Positions 1-5,004 of a stretch of DNA of 12,980 nucleotides are shown here, one piece after another. The stretch's first letter is position 1, and each line of letters opens with the position of its first letter. This DNA comes from Chloroflexota bacterium. GTDB lineage: Bacteria; Chloroflexota; FW602-bin22; JACPRP01. The position numbers were made by a program, and so were the translations under genes. Under the pieces are notes generated by a model. The model did no database searches. It saw only the letters and a list, made by a program, of their open reading frames with translations, and was not told where the DNA came from. The stretch lies in contig JACQUC010000192.1 in NCBI GenBank assembly GCA_016210495.1, forward strand, positions 1 through 12,980, read 5' to 3'.

Positions 1-150
1 GCGCCCTGGCGTTCTTGGGCAGCTCCTGGAACGGCGAGGTGCCTCCGAGTGGCGTAGGGGCGCGGTCTCCGCGCCCTGGCGTTCTTGGGCAGCTCCTGGA
101 ACGGCGAGGTGCCTCCGAGCGGCGTAGGGGCGCGGTTTCCTCGCCCTGGG
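1..150. repeat. 70-bp tandem repeat, about 2.1 copies, cut by the window edge
   Basis: Positions 1-70 recur at 71-140 with only two differences (T50/C120 and C67/T137), and a third copy begins and decays at about 141-150. Each unit ends in a GC-rich hairpin: in the first copy GGGCGCGG (58-65), loop TCT, CCGCGCCC (69-76). The second hairpin is damaged on its 3' side. The same hairpin with its flank, 26 identical bases (52-77), recurs at 7412-7437, so the hairpin is the dispersed unit and the rest is local amplification. An ORF can be read through the repeat but looks non-coding. The array may continue beyond the left edge. Confidence 0.9.
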
Positions 151-203
151 GCGGGGCGCGCAGTTGCAGCCATTTCGCACCAAAGAGCAGTTTGGAGTAG
201 CCG

Positions 204-908
204 TCAATCTTCGAGCGGCTCGAACTCCGGGCCCCATTGCGAGAGTATCCCGTAACCTCTCTTTCTGGCTTCGATGACGGCGTCTTCCCTGGTGTCTACC
301 TTCAGCTTATCGCAGATGTTCCTTATGTGGCTCTCGACGGTCCTGGTTGATATGCCCAGCCCTTCGGCGATCTGCTGATAGGGCCCGCCGCGCGCCGCGA
401 GACGAAGCACCTCCAGCTCTCTCTGCGATAGCTCCGGAAACGGTTTCTTGGTGGCCGTCGCCCGGCAGAACTCGGCGATAAGGCGCTGTGCCACCCAATA
501 GCTAAAGGCCGAGGAGCCTTCGCTGACCAGCCTGACCGCCTCAACGAGCTCGCGCCCGCCGTCGCTCTTCAGGATGTATCCGAGCGCGCCTGCCTCCAGC
601 ATCGCCCGGACATATTGATCGTAGTCGTATGCGGTAAGAACTACGATCTGGGACTCGGGGGCTTCGGCCTTGATGCGCCCGGCAGCCTGGACACCGCTCT
701 GGCCCTTGAGCTTTATGTCGAGTACCACCACGTCGGGTTTCAGCAGCAGCGCCAATCGCACCGCGTCTTCGCCGCTCTCGGCCTCGGCCACTACCTCGAT
801 GTCATCCGCCGCCTCCAGGATCAAGCGCGTTCCGTCGCGCATTACCTTGTGGTCGTCGACCAACAGCACTCGTATCTTTTCGGAAACAGGCTCGCTCTTG
901 CTCGTCAT
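204..908 (-). CDS. LuxR/NarL-family DNA-binding response regulator (ComA-like position)
   Basis: This 234-residue cytoplasmic protein is the likely output of the kinase encoded just upstream. Residues 12-130 form a receiver domain: acidic pair Asp18-Asp19, phospho-acceptor Asp64 (VVVLDIKLKG), Thr92 and Lys114 are all present. Residues 158-215 form a LuxR-type helix-turn-helix (ELSQRELEVLRLAARGG, then ISTRTVESHIRNICDKL). Length and layout match NarL/ComA regulators. The chosen ATG at 908 has an AGGTG ribosome site 5 bases upstream. An in-frame ATG at 929 overlaps the kinase stop as ATGA and would add seven residues; either start implies translational coupling. Inference: it binds the GTACGTA-N7-TACGTAC sites upstream of the peptide gene. 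Confidence 0.95.
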   Translation of the reverse strand: MTSKSEPVSEKIRVLLVDDHKVMRDGTRLILEAADDIEVVAEAESGEDAVRLALLLKPDVVVLDIKLKGQSGVQAAGRIKAEAPESQIVVLTAYDYDQYVRAMLEAGALGYILKSDGGRELVEAVRLVSEGSSAFSYWVAQRLIAEFCRATATKKPFPELSQRELEVLRLAARGGPYQQIAEGLGISTRTVESHIRNICDKLKVDTREDAVIEARKRGYGILSQWGPEFEPLED

Positions 909-925
909 GGTTTCACCTAATCCTT

Positions 926-3328
926 TCATCTGACCGGCGACCCGCGCCGCTCGGCCACGGCCACGACCTCCGTGCCTTGCCCGGGGGCCGTGTAGATCTC
1001 CAGCTTGCCGCCGACCATCAGCATCCGCTCGCGCATCCCGATCAGACCCATGTGTCCTTCGACGGAAAGCTCGGACAGGCTGTCCGGCAGCGAAAAACCG
1101 CGGCCGTCGTCGGCGATGGAGAGAGACACCGAGTTCGGATGTCGCGAAAGGAGCATTTGCACCGTGGCGGCGCCGGAGTGGCGCGCGGCGTTGTTCAGCG
1201 ACTCCTGCGCCACGCGGAAGAGCGCGATCTGAACCTCCTCGGACAGCTCGCCGTTGCCCGTACCTTCGTCGATGACCAGCCTGGCCGACAGACCCGTCGA
1301 TTTCGCCACGGAATCTACCAGCCACTCCAGCGCCGGTCCCAGGCCCAAATCCTCCAGCAGGGGCGGGTGGAAGTCGGCGCAGACACGCCGCAGTTGGGCG
1401 GCCGCCTCGCTGGCAAGAGTTCGACAGACAGCTTCCTGCTTTCTGCGCACCCCCGGGCAGGAGTCCACGTGTCTTAGTAGCAGCATAATGCGCTGCAAGG
1501 GATCGTCGTGCAGATCGGCCGCGATGCGCTTGCGTTCCTTCTCCTCAGCCATCAGCAGCCGGCGGTTAAGCTCCTGCAACTGCTTCTGGCCCTCCTCGAG
1601 CTTGATGGCGGAGAAGCGTAGCTCGTTGAGATTACGCTGGACCGTCCGCAAGAGTCGGGCGTTGTCCAGCGCGACGGCCGCCTGTACCGACAGCGTGCTC
1701 AGCAGATTGACGTCGCGCTGCGTGAAGCCGGCGTCGGCCTCTTTGGGCCCGAGGCAGAGAAAGCCGGTGCGATGGCCGGCGCTAACCAAAGGGATGAACA
1801 TCATTCGAGTACCGGCGATCGTGCGGCGCGGCCACGAGCCATCGTTCGGGGCATCGAGCAGGGCATCGGCATTCGCCTCGATCTCCTTGACCACGTTCAA
1901 CCTACCGTGAGGCAGGCTGGCGATGACCTCCGAGGGCTGCGATCCCGAGCGCAGCGCTACCGCGCCAAGGGATAGGTGCATGATCTCTGCCAGAACGTCG
2001 AGGACACGCGACGCCAGCTCGTCGGCGCTTTGGGCCGACGCCATTATCTCCCCCAGGCTTTCTAGCGCGCGCCCGTAGTGGTACACGTCTCGAAAGAAGA
2101 GGCGGTCGATGAACCTCTGCGCCAGCCTGTGGAGCGTGGGGAGAATGGCGGCGGCCAGGGCGACGAAGAGCCCCTGCGTGGTCAGGTCCAGCCAATCGGG
2201 TTTTGCCTCTGGATCGAAGATAGCCGCGCTGCCCACCGAAAGGGCCAGACAGGCCATCAGCAGCGACGCCCAGACGCCCGCGCTGATCAGCCCCCGACGT
2301 ACGAAGCTGCTGATGCCCAGGAGCCGATGCCGCAGAATCGCGTAAGTGAACGACGCCGGCATGAGCACTATGAGCAGGATTACGGCAGAAGAGGGAATGG
2401 GCAGCTCGATCCCCGGCGTGACCGAGACGACGGCGAGAACCATGAACACCAGGAAGGCCATCGCCGTCCCGACCACCGGGACCGTCAACTGTTGGCTGCT
2501 GCCGAGCTTGCGCGATTCCATGTAGCTCCATGCAAAGCAACCAAGCCCAATCAAGCCCAGCCCGTTGTTGGTGATGGCTGCAACTGGCCGTCCAGCCTCG
2601 TATACGGCCGGCCACCAGGCCGATGAGACGGCAAACAGTAGAACAGCCAGAATCGGCGGCAGGAACACGACCGCCCGTATTACGCGCGTCACGTTGGCGA
2701 ACCTGCGTCTGGGAAATACCAGGAAGAAGTAAGCCACGGCGGCGGAAGCCAACATCACCATTCCGAATTGGAGCCGCACGATCCAAAGCTGGTATGTGTA
2801 CACGCTAATGCCTAGCAACACGATGCCCCCAATGCTTGCCGCGACTGCGTAGAACGCGACGGCATGCTCGAGGTTTGGAGCCCACAAAAGGACCACAGTT
2901 CCCAATACTAAGTAGGCCACAGCCACGACAAGGAGGCTCACGGCAAGTGCCGGATCAGCCCAGAAGCGGGAATCCACAGAGACGGGTTTTCTCCTCGTCC
3001 CGTTGACGGTCCGCAGTGTCTCGGCGCTGTCGAAGTCGATAGAATCAGCAGGATCGATGGCCCGGCCATCCGCCTCGACGATGACGTCACCCGGGCGTAT
3101 CCCAGCATCCCAACCAAGCCCACCAGGCTGCACCCAGGACACGCTCATCCGTCCCCCCAACAGTAACTCCGTCGATATGCCCCAGCTTGGGTTGGTGCTC
3201 CGTTCCTGAAAGCTCAGGAAGGCCAGCGCAAGGAAGGCGAAACTCGCGATCACGGCAATGCAGCAACGAGCAATCCATCCGGTCGGCTCGATAGCTAGAA
3301 GAGCTGGCAGGTTGAGGCTGACTCTCAA
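926..3328 (-). CDS. Multi-pass membrane sensor histidine kinase, PDZ-GAF-HisKA_3-HATPase (ComP-like)
   Basis: About 800 residues. In order: a membrane helix (about 17-38); an extracytoplasmic PDZ-like segment (about 55-105, with GLGWDAGIRPGDVIVEADGR); eight or nine membrane helices (about 128-398); a GAF-like domain (about 425-555); a short coiled coil (565-598); a HisKA_3 dimerisation domain with phospho-acceptor His607 in RIAADLHDDPLQRI; and a HATPase_c domain with N box ESLNNAARHS (about 709-718), DDGRGF (about 741-746) and GLIGMRERM. This core belongs to the NarX/DegS/ComP group, which partners LuxR-type regulators, as here. No in-frame ATG lies near the N-terminus. I chose TTG at 3328 because AAGGGGG sits 6 bases upstream; TTG at 3346 would add six residues but lacks a ribosome site. 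The stop overlaps the regulator's upstream ATG by 4 bases. Inference: the membrane region senses the processed peptide. Confidence 0.93.
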   Translation of the reverse strand: MRVSLNLPALLAIEPTGWIARCCIAVIASFAFLALAFLSFQERSTNPSWGISTELLLGGRMSVSWVQPGGLGWDAGIRPGDVIVEADGRAIDPADSIDFDSAETLRTVNGTRRKPVSVDSRFWADPALAVSLLVVAVAYLVLGTVVLLWAPNLEHAVAFYAVAASIGGIVLLGISVYTYQLWIVRLQFGMVMLASAAVAYFFLVFPRRRFANVTRVIRAVVFLPPILAVLLFAVSSAWWPAVYEAGRPVAAITNNGLGLIGLGCFAWSYMESRKLGSSQQLTVPVVGTAMAFLVFMVLAVVSVTPGIELPIPSSAVILLIVLMPASFTYAILRHRLLGISSFVRRGLISAGVWASLLMACLALSVGSAAIFDPEAKPDWLDLTTQGLFVALAAAILPTLHRLAQRFIDRLFFRDVYHYGRALESLGEIMASAQSADELASRVLDVLAEIMHLSLGAVALRSGSQPSEVIASLPHGRLNVVKEIEANADALLDAPNDGSWPRRTIAGTRMMFIPLVSAGHRTGFLCLGPKEADAGFTQRDVNLLSTLSVQAAVALDNARLLRTVQRNLNELRFSAIKLEEGQKQLQELNRRLLMAEEKERKRIAADLHDDPLQRIMLLLRHVDSCPGVRRKQEAVCRTLASEAAAQLRRVCADFHPPLLEDLGLGPALEWLVDSVAKSTGLSARLVIDEGTGNGELSEEVQIALFRVAQESLNNAARHSGAATVQMLLSRHPNSVSLSIADDGRGFSLPDSLSELSVEGHMGLIGMRERMLMVGGKLEIYTAPGQGTEVVAVAERRGSPVR

Positions 3329-3382
3329 GTCTCGCCCCCTTGTCAATCGTATGGCGTGGTCGGCTCGGCTCGTTGGAGAACG

Positions 3383-3396
3383 CTAGCTATAGCTAG
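3383..3396. promoter_or_regulatory. Perfect 14-bp palindrome CTAGCTATAGCTAG upstream of the kinase gene
   Basis: The 14 bases equal their own reverse complement. The site lies about 55 bp upstream of the kinase TTG and just downstream of a tentative -10 (3413-3418), where a bound protein would block or modulate transcription. Its sequence differs from the GTACGTA sites at the peptide promoter, so another protein may bind here. It could be chance. Confidence 0.45.
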
Positions 3397-3398
3397 AC

Positions 3399-3494
3399 TC
3401 GCATTTTGATCTTTTATACAATGGCAAGGAGCAAAATACAAGCCCACACGCCGCTGCCTTGTATTCTGCTCCTTGAGACACTCTCAAAATGCGA
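3399..3494. repeat. Nested inverted repeat, 96 bp, between the prenyltransferase and kinase genes
   Basis: Outer arms TCGCATTTTGA (3399-3409) and TCAAAATGCGA (3484-3494) are perfect 11-bp complements. Inside them an 18-bp pair, 3425-3442 and 3458-3475, encloses a 15-nt loop with one mismatch. In minus-strand RNA that mismatch is a G-U wobble, so the stem is unbroken on the strand that carries the operon; on the plus strand it is A against C. No U-run follows, so it is not a standard terminator. It may be an mRNA stability or attenuation element between the two halves of the locus, or a small miniature-element remnant. The rest of 3329-3622 holds no gene that I can see. Confidence 0.8.
3413..3441 (-). 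promoter_or_regulatory. Tentative promoter for the kinase-regulator pair
   Basis: On the minus strand a TATAAA -10 (3413-3418, 5 of 6) lies 17 bp from TTGTAT (3436-3441, only 3 of 6 for the -35). Transcription would begin near 3406, giving an untranslated leader of about 78 nt. The weak -35 means it might need an activator, or that the kinase is read from the peptide promoter through the prenyltransferase gene. Confidence 0.35.
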
Positions 3495-3579
3495 AAAGTA
3501 ATATTATTCCCGCGCCACGCCCCGGCTTATCGGTCTATCGAGCATTGCCACAGCTATGAATGCTGGGGTCCTGGCACGC

Positions 3580-3613
3580 CCTCACCCTAACCCTCTCCCA
3601 GAGGGAGAGGGGA
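3580..3613. repeat. REP-like dispersed hairpin
   Basis: CCCTCTCCC (3591-3599), loop AGA and GGGAGAGGG (3603-3611) form a perfect 9-bp stem with 3-nt loop, preceded by CCCTCACCCTAA. This CCTCACCCTAACCCTCTCCC type of element is common in many bacterial genomes between genes. It begins about 10 bp past the prenyltransferase stop, where it may stabilise the 3' end of the upstream message. Confidence 0.7.
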
Positions 3614-3622
3614 CTAAGTGCT

Positions 3623-4582
3623 TTACCTTCTAACAGCTTGCACTTCCTCCTCGGGTGCAACCAGATGGCCCAGCAGAAACCGGGCCGGGCGCACCTCCTC
3701 GATCTTGTCCAGAATCTCCTCGGCTTGCTGGCGATGGACGTCGGCGATGACCCAGGTGTAATGGATCGCGCCGCTGTCCCAGAGCGCCCGGCGTACCTTC
3801 TCCTCGTCCACCTCGCCAACGGGTGGCGAAATGCCGTCCGAACGAAGGCTCTCCGCGTAGAAAGAGAGCGGGAGGATCGGCTTGAATCTCCTGATGTCGC
3901 TCTTGCCGGGGCGTCGCACGCCCTCGATGTCGTTGTCGAGCTGGGCAGCCATTCCGACGTGCCAGCCGAAGCGGGCGTACTGCTCGATGAGATCTTGATT
4001 CTCTGTTCCCAATAAAGCTCCGACGCGACAGGCGCCGCTCACCAGCGAGGCCGATTTCTGGGAGGCGATCTCGACGCACTGCTCTTTGGAGACGTCGGTC
4101 CGCCCCTCCAGGAGGAGGTCGTAATGTTGGCCGCTGCCGGCGATCAATCCCACGCCTGAGAGAACGTCGGCAACGGCCATCGCCTTGTCGGCCGTCTCCT
4201 TCCGTTTGGCCAAACGGAAGACGCACTGCTGCGAGAGCATGAGCAGGCCATAGGCGACGTTGGTGAGATGACCTTTCCCTAGCTCGAACCACGGGGGTGG
4301 GGGATCGTCGTCCTCGACGTCGTCGAAGGTCTCGAGGGAGGCGGCAAAGACCTCCAAAGCGGCCGCGGCGGGAACTGCGTGCCGCCATTCGCCGTACGAT
4401 GCCGACTCACAGGTCAGCAGGACCAGCGATCCCCATCTCACCCTGGCGGACGGGGACAGGATACCCCCTGGGTCGCCGAGCACCTGCCTGAGCAATTCGA
4501 TGTACTCGGGCGAGCACTTGCTGGCCGCGATCGCGTTCTCGACTTCCCGTGCCACCAGCCCCAGGTAGCGTAGCCGTTCCAC
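3623..4582 (-). CDS. ComQ-like class I isoprenyl synthase / peptide prenyltransferase
   Basis: A 319-residue all-helical protein of the trans-isoprenyl diphosphate synthase fold. The first Asp-rich motif is intact: Asp87, Asp88 and Asp91 in FDDVEDDD, the Mg-diphosphate site. The arginine pair that normally follows in chain-elongating synthases is replaced by PPPPW. Lys176 (SQKSASL) fits the conserved KT/S site. The second motif is QLDNDIEG (214-221), an ND rather than a DDxxD. Such divergence is typical of ComQ-type enzymes, which move a prenyl group onto a peptide Trp. The gene starts 28 bp after the peptide gene on the same strand; the start is GTG at 4582 with only a weak AGGA nearby. A normal polyprenyl synthase is the alternative, but the position next to a Trp-ending peptide and a kinase-regulator pair favours peptide prenylation. 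Confidence 0.8.
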   Translation of the reverse strand: MERLRYLGLVAREVENAIAASKCSPEYIELLRQVLGDPGGILSPSARVRWGSLVLLTCESASYGEWRHAVPAAAALEVFAASLETFDDVEDDDPPPPWFELGKGHLTNVAYGLLMLSQQCVFRLAKRKETADKAMAVADVLSGVGLIAGSGQHYDLLLEGRTDVSKEQCVEIASQKSASLVSGACRVGALLGTENQDLIEQYARFGWHVGMAAQLDNDIEGVRRPGKSDIRRFKPILPLSFYAESLRSDGISPPVGEVDEEKVRRALWDSGAIHYTWVIADVHRQQAEEILDKIEEVRPARFLLGHLVAPEEEVQAVRR

Positions 4583-4610
4583 GTCCTGTCCGCCGGAATC
4601 CAGGGTATCC

Positions 4611-4814
4611 CTAATACCAGACGAGTCCTTCGCTTCTGAGAGGCACCGAGGAAGGCCCGCCGGAAGCCGCCATGTTCCGGCACATCCGGACCAACGACTT
4701 GCGCTCCGCCGCGCTCAGCTCGAAGCGCCCCAGCACCGTGTCGGGATCTTTCGCCACCTCGTCGCGAAAGCTGCGATCCGTGATCAACTGCTTGACGATC
4801 GATTCGATACCCAT
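4611..4814 (-). CDS. Signal/RiPP precursor peptide with C-terminal Trp-Tyr (ComX-like)
   Basis: A 67-residue peptide. Residues 1-44 look like a RiPP leader: a helical stretch IVKQLITDRSFRDEV, then KDPDTVLGRFEL and SAAERKSL, resembling the 'FRxxLxxDPxxxLxxYxLxxEE' pattern of nitrile-hydratase-like/Os1348-type leaders and, loosely, the ComX proregion. Residues 45-67 are core-like: Cys45, a Gly52-Gly53 pair, two Pro, and the end GLVWY with Trp66 penultimate. ComX carries its prenylated Trp near the C-terminus. The ATG at 4814 is the only start, since an in-frame TAA lies 21 bases upstream; the nearest strong purine run, AAGGGGG, is 13 bases away, so initiation may be weak or structured. Flanked by the maturase and the prenyltransferase, with its own promoter. 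No homologue is known to me. Confidence 0.82.
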   Translation of the reverse strand: MGIESIVKQLITDRSFRDEVAKDPDTVLGRFELSAAERKSLVRMCRNMAASGGPSSVPLRSEGLVWY

Positions 4815-4899
4815 TCCCTGATTCTTTCCCCCTTAAACTAAAATCGTGATGTCCCGCCAGCCGGCCATCCGCCGCTCGCGCCGCCACCTCGTCCGTAGT

Positions 4900-4928
4900 A
4901 TTATCCCTTACTAAAAGCCGCTTGTCAT
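4900..4928 (-). promoter_or_regulatory. Sigma-70-type promoter of the peptide-prenyltransferase unit
   Basis: On the minus strand ATGACA (4923-4928, 5 of 6 for the -35) and GATAAT (4900-4905, 5 of 6 for the -10) are separated by exactly 17 bp. Transcription would start near 4893, leaving a leader of about 79 nt before the peptide ATG. The inverted repeat at 4931-4963 begins 2 bp upstream of the -35, an arrangement suited to activation by a bound response regulator. Confidence 0.75.
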
Positions 4929-4930
4929 CC

Positions 4931-4963
4931 GGGTTTGTACGTATTTTTTCTACGTACAAACCC
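4931..4963. promoter_or_regulatory. Operator 1: perfect 13-bp inverted repeat containing GTACGTA-N7-TACGTAC
   Basis: Arms GGGTTTGTACGTA (4931-4943) and TACGTACAAACCC (4951-4963) are exact complements around a 7-nt spacer. The core GTACGTA-N7-TACGTAC recurs in operator 2. The centre lies about 54 bp upstream of the predicted transcription start. I do not read it as a terminator of the upstream gene, because no T-run follows on the minus strand. Confidence 0.8.
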
Positions 4964-4972
4964 TCAAAAACC

Positions 4973-5004
4973 GGTACGTACTCGCTCTACGTACCAGTAC
5001 GTAC
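4973..5004. promoter_or_regulatory. Operator 2: second GTACGTA-N7-TACGTAC plus an extra half-site
   Basis: GGTACGTA (4973-4980) and TACGTACC (4988-4995) are perfect complements with a 7-nt spacer, the same geometry as operator 1, centre to centre 37 bp. A further GTACGTAC lies at 4997-5004. The right arm covers the stop codon of the maturase gene (4987-4989), so the array extends into that gene's end. The spacer sequences of the two operators differ, so the shared arms are not a simple duplication. Confidence 0.75.

Noticed and set aside
1..150. CRISPR array
   Set aside because: The two 70-bp units are contiguous and nearly identical over their whole length, with no unique spacers.
15..200. 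61-residue plus-strand ORF at the left edge
   Set aside because: It runs through the 70-bp tandem repeat, so its protein is itself a repeat-derived translation with no family features.
909..1325. N-terminal extension of the response regulator to 373 residues
   Set aside because: The extra residues are a shadow frame of the kinase gene, are Arg/Gly-rich and carry no domain; the receiver domain starts right after ATG 908, which has a ribosome site.
1902..2786. Long alternative ORFs antisense to or out of frame with the kinase gene
   Set aside because: Frame shadows of a GC-rich gene; composition is Arg/Ala/Gly-rich and the kinase frame has clear domains throughout.
4438..4959. 173-residue minus-strand ORF across the peptide gene and its promoter
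   Set aside because: It overlaps the peptide gene, the prenyltransferase start and the promoter in a different frame, and shows no recognisable motif; the 67-residue frame fits the context better.
4931..4963. Intrinsic terminator for the radical SAM gene
   Set aside because: The hairpin is perfect, but its stem is AT/GC-mixed, no T-run follows on the minus strand, and the core recurs 37 bp away with a different spacer, which fits an operator.
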